A stretch of DNA of 64,000 bases from a virus. Positions within the stretch are counted from its first letter, which is position 1; each line of letters opens with the position of its first letter. Of the stretch, positions 16,384 through 25,352 are shown one piece after another. The stretch covers positions 19,982 through 83,981 of the IMG/VR virus record IMGVR_UViG_3300043449_001732. One strand, given 5' to 3'. The notes under the pieces are model-generated. The model ran no database searches. It was not told the origin of the DNA and saw only the letters and a program-made list of their open reading frames with translations. The translations under genes were made by a program, and so were the position numbers.

Positions 16384-16971
16384 CTAAGAAAGGATATGAC
16401 CCTTTTCAGCGTACAAGTCAATAAACTTTTCTACGGCGGCACCAGAGCTGTCCACTGGAGGCAGGTATACAACAAGTGACGTGCACGTAGGTTGTTGCTT
16501 AACTTCATCACCAACGACTTTTAGCAGCTTTGGCGCGGTTCGCAAGATACATATCGGAAAGCTAAAGATTCGTGGGTCGTAACGAATCATGTCAGGGCAG
16601 TTGGTAAAATACAGGCCCTGCTTAATTTCCTTACTGAGCCAGGCATTGTACATGCGTTTAAACCAAACAGCATGTGACGATCTAAGAGTAGGGGAAGACC
16701 CTCGCGTAAACTTCCAGCGTTCGTTTGGTTTGTCCCAGTAATACGTGCCATTAGGTGGGAATAGATAGGCGTTCCCGTGCCATTGCTGGGCATTTAGTCC
16801 GTCATCGCTAGGAGTAAAAAACTGTGTTGCCCCCACATACTCATTTGCAATCTTGGAACTCGCCACATCAAGATCAATGCCACCCATAAGGGCATGTGCT
16901 GAAGCCACCAAGTCTGGGCTTGTGATCAGCTCATTGTTTTCTGTGTAGCCAGGGCGGAATGTTTTCCCCAT
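16384..16971 (-). CDS. Phage DNA N6-adenine methyltransferase (Dam-like)
   Basis: 195 residues resembling phage N6-adenine methyltransferases: SPDLVASAHALM, then IDLDVASS and YVGATQFFTPSDDGL, followed by W.GNAYLFPPNG in place of the catalytic (D/N)PPY box. The family methylates adenine to protect phage DNA. The FPPN variant lacks the usual aromatic residue, so activity is uncertain. Its stop is 33 bases before dcd and its start overlaps the next upstream gene. Confidence 0.6.
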   Translation of the reverse strand: MGKTFRPGYTENNELITSPDLVASAHALMGGIDLDVASSKIANEYVGATQFFTPSDDGLNAQQWHGNAYLFPPNGTYYWDKPNERWKFTRGSSPTLRSSHAVWFKRMYNAWLSKEIKQGLYFTNCPDMIRYDPRIFSFPICILRTAPKLLKVVGDEVKQQPTCTSLVVYLPPVDSSGAAVEKFIDLYAEKGHILS

Positions 16972-17357
16972 CAGCTCTCTGTAGTTTTCTGGTAATCAAC
17001 TTCAAAGTAACGCATGCCGTCCTTGTCATTAATGATGTAACCAGCTTTTTCTAATGGGTTGATTTTTTGCGCAGCGGCAAGAATGCGCCTAAAGCTTTCG
17101 GCCATGTCCCCATCATTCTCACGTTCGCACTCCTCCTGGGCAGAGTGAATCTCTTTGAGCGTCAAAAAGAACATAGAACGGGATTTGTCCTGGGGCTGGA
17201 ACACCATTACACCAGGACCCTCGGTATCCCAAAATTTGCAATATTGTTGCCCCAAGTCACCAAGAATCAGCTTTATGGTGGCATCAAGCATCTTGGCTTT
17301 TGTATCGTCAGCCTCCAGGCCAATGACTGAAGCAATTAATTTTTCACGACGATTCAT
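16971..17357 (-). CDS. Hypothetical protein of the dcd/methyltransferase operon
   Basis: 128 residues, mixed alpha/beta, coupled to both neighbours (one-base overlap downstream, four bases upstream), so it is part of the leftward operon 18228 to 15763. Helical N-terminus, central strand pair around residues 45-70. No motif recognised. Confidence 0.6.
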   Translation of the reverse strand: MNRREKLIASVIGLEADDTKAKMLDATIKLILGDLGQQYCKFWDTEGPGVMVFQPQDKSRSMFFLTLKEIHSAQEECERENDGDMAESFRRILAAAQKINPLEKAGYIINDKDGMRYFEVDYQKTTES

Positions 17358-17815
17358 GGTTTAATCAATCCTTGGCGAGAAAGTGCATCAATAAGCTTGG
17401 GCAAAGGCTTGTAAATTACGACAAGCTTTCCAAGGATGCCACGTTTTTTTACCAGCTTACCCCGTTCGTCACGTAATTTGTCAAATTCCCCTGAACGAAT
17501 GAGGTATTCAGCTACGCAGCGAAGCCTACGTTTCAAAGGCAGCTCAGCAAGCGGAAATTTACCACAAATTGTATCTGGAACCATGTCCTTAAACGCCATG
17601 CGCAAGCGATTGGCAAGTGTCATGTTTGAATTCTCATCTTCTTCTTCATAATTTTTTAAGATCTCCAGGTACCTTCTCAGGCACTTGTCATCAAATGAGC
17701 CTTCGGGTGGCAAGAAGATTGCAACCTGATTAACCAATGACTCCGGCAAAACCTCTACGTGGTTTGCAACCGTTACTTTCTTGATTTCAACATTGGCAAA
17801 GCGGTGTGACATCAC
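17354..17815 (-). CDS. Hypothetical protein, leftward operon
   Basis: 153 residues, helical, with a basic C-terminus (KLRDERGKLVKKRGILGKLV) that could contact DNA. Overlaps both neighbours by four bases (ATGA type). It follows the HTH gene, so the pair may be regulatory. Family not recognised. Confidence 0.6.
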   Translation of the reverse strand: MMSHRFANVEIKKVTVANHVEVLPESLVNQVAIFLPPEGSFDDKCLRRYLEILKNYEEEDENSNMTLANRLRMAFKDMVPDTICGKFPLAELPLKRRLRCVAEYLIRSGEFDKLRDERGKLVKKRGILGKLVVIYKPLPKLIDALSRQGLIKP

Positions 17816-18228
17816 TGAAACTCCTTAAACCGCTCGGGGATTTGGTATAAGCGTGCGTCTTTGCGGAGATCCAGGATATCAACTTTTTTATTCTTGGCAA
17901 ATGCTTGGATCAAATGGTTCCACGGGATACGAATCACCGGTTTTTTCATGTCGCCAGGGGCGATATTCACATAATGAATACCCTCTTCCCACCCTTTGTC
18001 CACATTTTTCTTGCCAACGGTAATCCAGTTTCTAATCGTTTGATCGGATATGTTTAGACGCCTTGCACACTCCTCTGTAGAAATGTATTCATCTGCGTAT
18101 GCCTCTGGATTTAGCATGTCCGTTTCTCCTTTGGAATAACGACTGTGCCATAGGGACGCAAGGATATTTCGAATCCCTTTCAGTTCCCATGCAATGTCTT
18201 CAAGACCTTTCCTAATACCGTGGGTCAT
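17812..18228 (-). CDS. HTH (HTH_17/MerR-like) DNA-binding protein
   Basis: 138 residues from 18228, or 101 from an internal ATG at 18117 that has an excellent AAGGAGA site. Residues ~49-70 are the HTH: YISTEECARRLNISDQTIRNW, as in excisionase-type regulators. The N-terminal 37 residues look like genuine protein, so both starts may be used. First gene of the leftward operon, divergent from the rightward gene at 18280, so it may regulate this junction. Confidence 0.65.
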   Translation of the reverse strand: MTHGIRKGLEDIAWELKGIRNILASLWHSRYSKGETDMLNPEAYADEYISTEECARRLNISDQTIRNWITVGKKNVDKGWEEGIHYVNIAPGDMKKPVIRIPWNHLIQAFAKNKKVDILDLRKDARLYQIPERFKEFQ

Positions 18229-18279
18229 ACGTCAATAATCTTTAAGTAGATGCTAGTGTGTGGAGAAAGCATTTGCATC

Positions 18280-18567
18280 ATGGAAGAGCAGGTAACTCCC
18301 AGTCAGCAACCTATGCCTAGTCAGATTACTGCCGAGCAATTGGCAGAGATGAAAGCAAGGGCTCGCGACATGGCCATACAGCAAACTATTACACAGCAAG
18401 CAGCTGTTCCCCAGCAAAGGCCCCAGGTTGTTTACGTGCGGCGCAATTTGACAGTGGCAGAGTTGTTGGTGGTATTCCTTATTTCATGTGGACTTGTCAC
18501 AGGAGTGCAAGCTGCATGGCACTTCGCCGCAACTACATTGCCTCGCCTTGAAATCAAGGTTAAGTAA
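18280..18567 (+). CDS. Single-pass membrane protein
   Basis: 95 residues: a Gln/Pro-rich soluble N-terminus of about 60 residues, then one membrane helix (~65-85, VAELLVVFLISCGLVTGVQA) and a short basic tail. Orientation and size would suit a holin-like or tail-associated membrane protein, but nothing proves it. It precedes the tail-fibre genes. Confidence 0.55.
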   Translation: MEEQVTPSQQPMPSQITAEQLAEMKARARDMAIQQTITQQAAVPQQRPQVVYVRRNLTVAELLVVFLISCGLVTGVQAAWHFAATTLPRLEIKVK

Positions 18568-18587
18568 CTGGCTAGGCTCAGAGAAAC

Positions 18588-18593
18588 TATAAT
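18588..18593 (+). promoter_or_regulatory. Candidate -10 element TATAAT before tail fibre
   Basis: TATAAT 27 bases before the GTG of the first tail-fibre gene, with AGGAG following at 18600. No strong -35 is seen. Confidence 0.4.
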
Positions 18594-18620
18594 TGATTTA
18601 GGAGTACCTGTGCGTATACA

Positions 18621-20597
18621 GTGGCCAATCGTCGTATTTCTGAACTTCCGCTCCTAGCTGGGGCGGATGTAGCCGAGCAGGATCTGCTGACGATGGTCCA
18701 CGTATTCGAAGTGGACCCTACCCTTAAAAATAAAAAGATCACAATCTCTGGTTTTGGAGATTACCTCTCAACTAAATACGTAACAACCACTGGTGGCACA
18801 GTAACCGGCAACGTCTTAGTACAAGGGGACTTAACTGTAACTGGCGTTACTGTTGTCAATGCATTCACTAGTAGTGGCCTTGGAACGTTTAGTGGCGTCT
18901 TAGTTCAAAACAACCTGACCACAAGTGGTACGATTAGTGGTCAAACAATTACGGGCCAGGCGCTTCAATCTGTAACACTCAACTCGGCAACAGGTACATT
19001 CACTACGGTTACTGGGGCAACTTCAAACTTTGTAAGTGGGAATTTTAGTACCCGACTCTCGGGTGCAACCATTACCGGTAACACGCTTCAAGCAACGTCC
19101 GGACAATTTAGTTACCTGAGTGGCGCCACAATTACAGGTGGTTTGGTCCAGGGTGTAAGTGGTGTTTTTGGCACGCTTGCTACGCCTGTTCTTGATGTAA
19201 GTGGTAACTTGTCCGTTGCGAGTGGACTGACCGTTACTGGCCTTGCTCAATTTGCATCAGGCGTACAAGTCACTGGCACGTTATCAGGAACAACCGTCAC
19301 TGGGACAGTGGCACGTTTTACTAGTGTTACTGGTGTAACGGGTGTATTTACAACTACGTTGTCAGGTGCATCCATTACTGGGACAATTGTTAATGCAACA
19401 TCAATCACTGGTGTATCTGGCACTTTTACATCAAGGGTATCGGGGGCAACCGTAACAGGTAACGTAGGGTCCTTTGGCTCAGTCAGTGGCATTTCAGGTG
19501 TATTTTCCCAGGTTCTTTCTGGTGCTGTAATTACCGGAGATGCTGGTCAGTTTGCGGTAATCACCGGTGTTTCTGGTGTATATACCAATTTATCTGGTGC
19601 CACGGTCACTGGTGATATTGTTGCAGCCACAAATGTATCGGGTGTTTCCGGTGTATTTACTAGCCGTATCTCAGGTAATACCGTTACCGGCACCACTGCA
19701 GCTTTTACAACCATTACAGGTGTCTTTGGTGTATTCACTACTCAGGTATCAGGAGCAACCATCACTGGTACCAGTGGTCAATTCACAAATGTAACGGCAG
19801 GCACTGGGGTATTTACTCTTGTTTCTGGTACTACTGTCACGGGTAATACAGGTGCGTTCACTAACCTCACTGGTATTGCAGGTGTCTTTACCACCAGTGT
19901 GTCAGGTGCAACCGTAATAGGTACAACAGTTACCGGTGCGACAGGCATCTTCACTTATGTAACTGGTACCACGATTACCGGCATAAACGTTAACGCTGCT
20001 ACTGGTGTATTTACCACTCTTCAAGCAACAAACCTTAGTTTTACTAACACCACAATCTCGGGTGACTTAAACGTTGTTGGCTCTGGTTTTATTGGTTCTG
20101 GTTTATCTGTAACCGGAACTATCAGCGGGCAAACGGTAACCGGTACAACGGCAGCTTTTACTTCAGTCACTGGAGTGTCCGGTGTCTTTACCACGCGTTT
20201 ATCGGGTGCAACAATTACGGGTAACACAGGATTATTTGCAAATGTAACAGGTGTTTCTGGTGTATACACTTATCTTTCAGGTGCAACCGTTACAGGTGAT
20301 ACGGCTAATTTCAGTAATGTAACTGGTGTTAGTGGCACATTTACAACACATTTGTCGGGTGCAACCATTACGGGTAACACTGGACAGTTCAGCAACATCA
20401 CAGGTGTTTCCGGCACGTTTACAAGCACTCTTTCAAGTGCAAATATTTCCGGAACCAACGCAACTATCACCAACATCACCGGCGGTACACTCGCGATTAC
20501 AACCCCGTCTGGCGATACTCCCGCCATTGTCTGCTCAGGTGTTGTTTCTGGTAGCGCCAGTGGTTTTATAATCAAAGGCCCCTTGATTATTCTTTGA
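18621..20597 (+). CDS. Repetitive tail fibre protein
   Basis: 658 residues, GTG start after AGGAG. The N-terminus (RRISELPLL) is typical of phage fibre adaptors. From residue ~50 to ~630 the protein is a repeat array of roughly 20-residue units of the form TGVSGVFTT.LSGATITG.T with Ser/Thr/Gly/Val and no charged residues, predicting a long trimeric beta-structure shaft. The DNA repeats are also similar, allowing length change by recombination. The C-terminus is a small hydrophobic cap. It should attach to the host with the S74 fibre encoded next. Confidence 0.8.
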   Translation: MANRRISELPLLAGADVAEQDLLTMVHVFEVDPTLKNKKITISGFGDYLSTKYVTTTGGTVTGNVLVQGDLTVTGVTVVNAFTSSGLGTFSGVLVQNNLTTSGTISGQTITGQALQSVTLNSATGTFTTVTGATSNFVSGNFSTRLSGATITGNTLQATSGQFSYLSGATITGGLVQGVSGVFGTLATPVLDVSGNLSVASGLTVTGLAQFASGVQVTGTLSGTTVTGTVARFTSVTGVTGVFTTTLSGASITGTIVNATSITGVSGTFTSRVSGATVTGNVGSFGSVSGISGVFSQVLSGAVITGDAGQFAVITGVSGVYTNLSGATVTGDIVAATNVSGVSGVFTSRISGNTVTGTTAAFTTITGVFGVFTTQVSGATITGTSGQFTNVTAGTGVFTLVSGTTVTGNTGAFTNLTGIAGVFTTSVSGATVIGTTVTGATGIFTYVTGTTITGINVNAATGVFTTLQATNLSFTNTTISGDLNVVGSGFIGSGLSVTGTISGQTVTGTTAAFTSVTGVSGVFTTRLSGATITGNTGLFANVTGVSGVYTYLSGATVTGDTANFSNVTGVSGTFTTHLSGATITGNTGQFSNITGVSGTFTSTLSSANISGTNATITNITGGTLAITTPSGDTPAIVCSGVVSGSASGFIIKGPLIIL

Positions 20598-20615
20598 ATA
20601 TAAGTTTTAAAAAGC

Positions 20616-20621
20616 TAGAAT
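20616..20621 (+). promoter_or_regulatory. Candidate -10 element in GCTAGAAT
   Basis: GCTAGAATCG 24 bases before the second fibre gene matches the sequence before the gene at 7184. AAAGGA follows as ribosome site. Confidence 0.35.
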
Positions 20622-20644
20622 CGTAAAAAGGATTTGTTAAAACA

Positions 20645-22234
20645 ATGCCATACGGTGAAATTCGGGTTGATACTATTACCTTTACCAACGCGGGCGTCGA
20701 TAAAAGCATTACCGTTTCTGGGTTATTTGCGTCTACTTCTGGTAATTTAACTGTTACTGGAACTATTTCAGGTACCACGTTTACTGGTACAACCGCAAAC
20801 TTTACCAGCGGTAACGTCACCACGTTTAGCGGTGGTACATGCACTATTACTTCAGGCGTATTTGCCTCTGGTACGGCAACAAATCCATCAATCAGTTTCA
20901 TTACAGATTCAAATACAGGTCTTTACTCCCCCGGCGCAGACCAGCTTGCCATCAGCACCGGCGGCACGGGGCGGTTGTTTGTTGACAGTGCCGGCAGAGT
21001 GTTGATCGGACAAACAACAACAGGACTGCAAGCCGTTAGATCGATGGCTTGGCAGGGAAGCGGCGAGGGAACGTTATACATCAGCCACTCCACCGCCGAC
21101 GGTAATGGCGATCCATTCATAAAGTTTGGCTATAACGCAGGCGAGATTGGTTCCCTGCGTCAAGCCGGCCTTACAGGTGTTGGCTTGTTTAGCGCTGATT
21201 ATTTGAATTTCGGCTCAAGTAATACCGAGCGCATGCGCCTGGACGCTAGTGGCAGCTTCCAGTTCAAAGGCGCTGGTACCGCAGGTGTCACCCAAGCCGT
21301 TAGTTTTAATGGCAGTGCACCTGTTAATAGCCTTGTCATCGACAGCTCTGGCAGGCTGTTGGTGGGGACGAGTACAGGGCGTAACATTGCCGATGCAGCG
21401 CAAGGCCGTATTCAAGTTGAAACTACTAATTATGGCGGTATTTCAATTACTAACAACATAGCAGACCCAAGTTGTGCAACTTTAGCGTTTGGCAAACAAA
21501 GATCTGGGGCGGTTGGTGGAAGCACGATTGTTCAGAATGGCGATTTGCTTGGTGCGATATTCTTTGGCGGCGCAGACGGTACTGATATTGAAACTCAAGG
21601 CGCAAGAATTGAAGCAGCTGTAGACGGCACCCCCGGCGCTAACGACATGCCGGGCCGCCTGGTTTTCAGCACCACCGCCGACGGAGCGAGCAGCCCGACG
21701 GAGCGGATGAGGATTACGAGTGGTGGGCGCTTCAATAATGTCTCCACAGAAGCCGGCATCTTTTCCGAGACAACACAAACAGCTGGCACTTCTTTTGTTG
21801 TCTTCCAAGGTAGGTACGGTGCTACGGCGGGCAACCCTCTTAGCGGTACTACATCGTTCCAGGTTTTTTCAAACGGAAATGTTCAAAACACCAACAACTC
21901 CTACGGCGCCATCTCTGACATCAAGCTGAAGGAGAACATCGTTGACGCCAACTCCCAATGGGACGATTTAAAAGCCCTGCAGGTTCGCAACTACAACTTC
22001 AAAGAAGGTCAGACCCACACCCAAATCGGCCTTGTCGCCCAGGAGGTTGAACTTGTCTCCCCCGGACTCGTCACCGAATCCCCCGACCGCGACGCAGAAG
22101 GCAACGACCTCGGGACCGTCACCAAAAGCGTCAACTATTCGGTGCTCTACATGAAGGCAGTCAAGGCGCTGCAGGAAGCAATGGAGCGCATCGAAACCCT
22201 CGAGGCCAAAGTTGCAGCCCTTGAGGGCGTGTAG
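20645..22234 (+). CDS. Tail fibre with C-terminal S74 chaperone domain
   Basis: 529 residues. Residues 1-80 repeat the TVTGTISGTTFTG style of the preceding fibre; the middle is a beta-rich receptor-binding region with repeated GR.L(I/V)GT turns; residues ~420-529 are a peptidase S74 intramolecular chaperone: SYGAISDIKLKENI (Ser-Lys), IGLVAQEVE, VNYSVLYMKAVKALQ and a terminal coiled coil. The S74 domain trimerises the fibre and cuts itself off. It is the likely host-range determinant. Confidence 0.85.
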   Translation: MPYGEIRVDTITFTNAGVDKSITVSGLFASTSGNLTVTGTISGTTFTGTTANFTSGNVTTFSGGTCTITSGVFASGTATNPSISFITDSNTGLYSPGADQLAISTGGTGRLFVDSAGRVLIGQTTTGLQAVRSMAWQGSGEGTLYISHSTADGNGDPFIKFGYNAGEIGSLRQAGLTGVGLFSADYLNFGSSNTERMRLDASGSFQFKGAGTAGVTQAVSFNGSAPVNSLVIDSSGRLLVGTSTGRNIADAAQGRIQVETTNYGGISITNNIADPSCATLAFGKQRSGAVGGSTIVQNGDLLGAIFFGGADGTDIETQGARIEAAVDGTPGANDMPGRLVFSTTADGASSPTERMRITSGGRFNNVSTEAGIFSETTQTAGTSFVVFQGRYGATAGNPLSGTTSFQVFSNGNVQNTNNSYGAISDIKLKENIVDANSQWDDLKALQVRNYNFKEGQTHTQIGLVAQEVELVSPGLVTESPDRDAEGNDLGTVTKSVNYSVLYMKAVKALQEAMERIETLEAKVAALEGV

Positions 22235-22280
22235 TCCTATTAATTATTCCCCCTGGTAAAATAAAAGAAAACTATTTGTT

Positions 22281-22604
22281 ATGGCTAACACTGTTTGGGA
22301 TATTGCCAACATGGAACGTCATCTTCCCGATGGCGAAATTTGTCCTGATGGCGCCATCTACACTGTCCACTGGACTGCATCCCTGGAAGAAGACGGCGAA
22401 ACAGCAGGTGCATACGGCAGCATTGGCCTTGGCGATCCCGACCCCGACTCCTTCGTTCCGTTTGATCAGCTGACCAAAGAAGAGGTCGTTGGTTGGGTGC
22501 TGTCGGCACTTGGTGTTGATCAGGTTGTTTCTATTGAAGAGGCACTGCACAACCAAATTCAACAAAAAATTCATCCCACTTCGGCCACTGGTGTTCCTTG
22601 GTAA
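22281..22604 (+). CDS. DUF7936-like small protein after tail fibre
   Basis: 107 residues starting MANTVWDIANMER, with TVHWTAS strands, GAYGSIGLG and a helical C-terminus. I recall this pattern from small proteins next to tail fibre genes of cyanophages (DUF7936). It may be a fibre-associated or assembly protein; the role is unknown. Confidence 0.6.
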   Translation: MANTVWDIANMERHLPDGEICPDGAIYTVHWTASLEEDGETAGAYGSIGLGDPDPDSFVPFDQLTKEEVVGWVLSALGVDQVVSIEEALHNQIQQKIHPTSATGVPW

Positions 22605-22612
22605 TTACTTGC

Positions 22613-22618
22613 TATACT
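22613..22618 (+). promoter_or_regulatory. Candidate -10 element in GCTATACTTT
   Basis: The ten-base GCTATACTTT occurs identically at 22611-22620 and 36732-36741, both in gaps before short transcripts. The shared box suggests a common phage promoter. Confidence 0.4.
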
Positions 22619-22639
22619 TTTTGAAGTCACTTGTTTAAC

Positions 22640-22816
22640 ATGGCTTGCAAAAAGTCTGATCTTATTTCGGCAATTAATTCCTTTGGTTCTGCCCGTGCTA
22701 CCGGCGATGGCAACCTCATTGCTTTTGCCGGTAACTTGATTGGTCAACTCCTGGATACCCTTGAGTTTGAGCCCGAAACCCCGGAAGAAACCACTGAAAC
22801 TGAAGTCGTAGAGTGA
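22640..22816 (+). CDS. Small conserved cyanophage protein
   Basis: 58 residues starting MACKKSDLISAINSF, with SARATGDGNLIAFA and an acidic Glu/Thr tail. By memory, similar short proteins occur in other cyanophages near fibre genes. Function unknown. Confidence 0.6.
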   Translation: MACKKSDLISAINSFGSARATGDGNLIAFAGNLIGQLLDTLEFEPETPEETTETEVVE

Positions 22817-22858
22817 TTTGGTACACCTGATTTAGAGTTAGTAAAAAGCTCTAGGTCG

Positions 22859-23971
22859 ATGTCCATAAAACTTGTTGAAGCGGCTCGGTACTTCAAAGAA
22901 CAACCACATCAAGTTGATGCGTGGAATTGGCTCCAGGCTCAGATACCCTCTGAGACCCTGGAGTCTTTTGCTATCAAATACCGCACAGCGCCAAAACCTG
23001 TGGAAACCTACCCCAATACTTGGGAAGGTGTGATGAAAGCAGGTAAGGACGCTGGTGCAAAATACCCTGAATGCGTTGCTGCTCAATGGGCACTTGAATC
23101 AAATTGGGGTAAGGACACCTCAGGTACTCATAACTACTACGGGCTTAAAGGGTCTGGCACTACGGTCAACACACAAGAATTCATCAACGGTCAATGGGTA
23201 ACAATCAAGGCTGGATTTATTGATTTTCCCGACCTTTACACCTGTACTTGTTACCTGGTTGACCGCTGGTACAAAGACTATGGCACATACAAAGGTGTGA
23301 ACCGTGCAACAAGCAGGAACAACTGCGCGCAATTATTGGTTACAGAAGGATACGCTACAGATCCTGGTTACAGCACCAAGCTGATCCAGATTATGGATAA
23401 ACAACTTGGTACGCCAGGAGGTAATACCACTGATGCGACAACATCTAAAACACTGTCCGTACCTTACTTTTATCAACTTGACAACCAGTCTGGTACGGGA
23501 TATCGCGAGTGTTTTTCTTCGAGTTGTGCTATGGTAGCCGGTTATTACAACTTGGTAAAATCGGATGACGAATACAATAAAATCCGCGCCAAATACGGAG
23601 ACACGACCAGCAAAGATGCTCAGCTTGCAGCTTTGCGTTCCCTGGGACTCAAGGCAACATTCATCACCAACGGTAATGCAGCCCTCCTAGAAAATGAAAT
23701 TCGCAACGGCAGGCCAGTAGCTGTTGGTTGGCTGCACCAGGGGAACATTAATTACCCGACTGGTGGTGGACATTGGACGTGCTGCATCGGGTTTACGCCA
23801 GATACATTTGTACACAACGATCCAAATGGAGAAGCCGATATGTTAAACGGTGGTTACGTCAGTAATTCTGCAGCGCGTGGCAAAGGTGTAAAGTACAGTA
23901 GAAAAAATTGGTTGCGTCGCTGGGAATGCGACGGTAATAATACAGGTTGGGCAATTCTTGTATCAAAGTGA
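22859..23971 (+). CDS. Two-domain lysin: GH73 glucosaminidase plus C39-like peptidase
   Basis: 370 residues. Residues ~60-180 match the GH73/FlgJ glucosaminidase fold: AAQWALESNWGKD with the catalytic Glu, then NYYGLKG and a YL.DRWY helix. Residues ~200-370 look like a C39_2 cysteine peptidase: VPYFYQLDNQ, YRECFSSSCAMVA with the catalytic Cys, and GGHWTCCIGF with His followed by FVHNDPNG with Asp. It would cut both glycan and peptide parts of murein. It may be the endolysin or an entry lysin; it follows the fibre genes. Confidence 0.75.
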   Translation: MSIKLVEAARYFKEQPHQVDAWNWLQAQIPSETLESFAIKYRTAPKPVETYPNTWEGVMKAGKDAGAKYPECVAAQWALESNWGKDTSGTHNYYGLKGSGTTVNTQEFINGQWVTIKAGFIDFPDLYTCTCYLVDRWYKDYGTYKGVNRATSRNNCAQLLVTEGYATDPGYSTKLIQIMDKQLGTPGGNTTDATTSKTLSVPYFYQLDNQSGTGYRECFSSSCAMVAGYYNLVKSDDEYNKIRAKYGDTTSKDAQLAALRSLGLKATFITNGNAALLENEIRNGRPVAVGWLHQGNINYPTGGGHWTCCIGFTPDTFVHNDPNGEADMLNGGYVSNSAARGKGVKYSRKNWLRRWECDGNNTGWAILVSK

Positions 23972-24129
23972 AACGTAATAAAGATTTAAAGATTCGAGTA
24001 AATATTTGTTGGGAGGTTGGCGACGAAAAAAAATGCGCAACCCTCAGTAAAGAAGAGGCTTACGCAACAAGAAAATGGGTTGAAGACAACAATGGTGTTG
24101 TGTTCTGGAGTCAGGTCTTGCCTGATTAA
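23968..24129 (+). CDS. Small protein coupled to the lysin gene
   Basis: 53 residues from GTG at 23968, which overlaps the lysin stop (GTGA); an in-frame TTG at 23947 is less likely. Mixed charged residues and one Cys pair. Its stop overlaps that of the convergent nuclease gene. Function unknown. Confidence 0.5.
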   Translation: MKRNKDLKIRVNICWEVGDEKKCATLSKEEAYATRKWVEDNNGVVFWSQVLPD

Positions 24130-24827
24130 TCAGCGTTCTTTAAATACTGAATAGCATTTTCCAAATTAGAAATATCATCAAAGAACAATCCCAGTCCTGT
24201 ATTGCAATGTGAACACAACAATCCCCTTACTTTATTTGTTTCGTGATCGTGATCAACACACAAGATGCCAGGAGAAGCTCCAACGCCAGGAGCCCGAGCT
24301 GCTGGTACGCCACAAATTTTACATTTATAATTTTGCTTATCTAACAAATCAAAATAACCATCAAGAGTTAGGCCGTACTTTTTAAGATTTGCACTTCGAA
24401 TTTTATCTTTGTATACAGTTTTATTTTTTAAACTACAACACTGTTTACACCAAGCTCCTACTTTTCCGATTTTTCTTCCATTAGGTTCAGGCGGAAAATT
24501 TTCAAACGGCTGAATTAAATTGCAGCTGCCACATATTTTGACATTGTCCTGAGCTAGTGCATATTGAGTCTTATACCTTACTGCATTAATTTGTTCTTTT
24601 GCGCATTTTCGACAGCCTTTGCCGGCAAGATGGTTTGTTGCCAACTGTTGAAATTCACCGTGCCTTGAACAAATGATCGTAACAGCGTTTTGCTGTCGAC
24701 TAAAAGTTGTGGGTACTAAAGAATAATCGTAAAGGTCACCGTGAATCCCCCTGGCCCTATCGATGAAATACTCGGCTCGCTGTTGCCGACTTGCACCCCT
24801 AGGGAGTTGTTGTTTATACTTGGTCAT
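24126..24827 (-). CDS. Endonuclease VII-type HNH nuclease with N-terminal module
   Basis: 233 residues from MTKYKQQL (an ATG at 24875 adds 16). The C-terminal ~80 residues are a recombination-endonuclease-VII HNH fold: CKICGVPA, CVDHDHETNKVRGLLC, SHCNTGLG. The N-terminal part contains CSRHGEF and C..C pairs in a DUF723-like arrangement. Freestanding copies in phages behave like homing nucleases. AT-rich codon use differs from the adjacent lysin, a sign of transfer. Confidence 0.75.
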   Translation of the reverse strand: MTKYKQQLPRGASRQQRAEYFIDRARGIHGDLYDYSLVPTTFSRQQNAVTIICSRHGEFQQLATNHLAGKGCRKCAKEQINAVRYKTQYALAQDNVKICGSCNLIQPFENFPPEPNGRKIGKVGAWCKQCCSLKNKTVYKDKIRSANLKKYGLTLDGYFDLLDKQNYKCKICGVPAARAPGVGASPGILCVDHDHETNKVRGLLCSHCNTGLGLFFDDISNLENAIQYLKNAD

Positions 24828-24893
24828 GGCCACACATGTCCTGTGGTTATTTGGCAGTGATGTTTGCGGCATCACTGCTTTTTATTTTAACAA

Positions 24894-25058
24894 TTAACGA
24901 TCCTTGGCGCGGCCCACAAGTAAACCGCCGATTTCAATAAGACGATAAACCTTGCGCAAAAACCGGTCATCACGCGGGTTGGGAGTCAAAGCGCAAATAG
25001 CAGAACATGCTGCATGAATGGCAAGAGCCACTTCAAGGTACTTGTTAAAATGTGCCAT
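24894..25058 (-). CDS. Small hypothetical phage protein
   Basis: 54 residues. A helical segment rich in Ala and Ile (LEVALAIHAACSAICALTP) is followed by NPRDD and a second helix ending in GRAKDR. I recall similar short proteins in phages; no function is known. It lies between nuclease and small genes in a leftward run. Confidence 0.55.
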   Translation of the reverse strand: MAHFNKYLEVALAIHAACSAICALTPNPRDDRFLRKVYRLIEIGGLLVGRAKDR

Positions 25059-25076
25059 GGATTTATCCTGTTTCTT

Positions 25077-25352
25077 TTATTCTACGAGACTTGATTTGTA
25101 AAAGAAAAAAGATTTGTGTTCATCAGAGATTTCCCACTTGGAATTCTCATGGCGCATAAACCATTTCTTCCACACTTGAAACTGTTTATCTGGCAACGCA
25201 CACTCACATTTCAAACATATTGAATCTCCTGCTGGCAACTCAATAATCCATTGACGAACTTGACGAATGGCTAAAGCTTGAGTCTTGGGGCCAAACTTAC
25301 CGGTCAAAGATGAATCCATCTGGCGCACTCGTTTGTTCTTGCGCCTGTTCAT
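25077..25352 (-). CDS. Hypothetical basic Cys-containing protein
   Basis: 91 residues from ATG 25352 (ATG 25318 gives 80 and less overlap). The C-terminal part has CLKCECALP and several Trp/Lys, suggesting a small zinc or nucleic-acid-binding domain. The overlap with the upstream gene makes the start uncertain. Confidence 0.45.
   Translation of the reverse strand: MNRRKNKRVRQMDSSLTGKFGPKTQALAIRQVRQWIIELPAGDSICLKCECALPDKQFQVWKKWFMRHENSKWEISDEHKSFFFYKSSLVE

Noticed and set aside
19023-20575. Several leftward Val/Pro/Thr-rich frames under the tail fibre gene
   Set aside because: They are antisense copies of the fibre repeats and share its periodicity.
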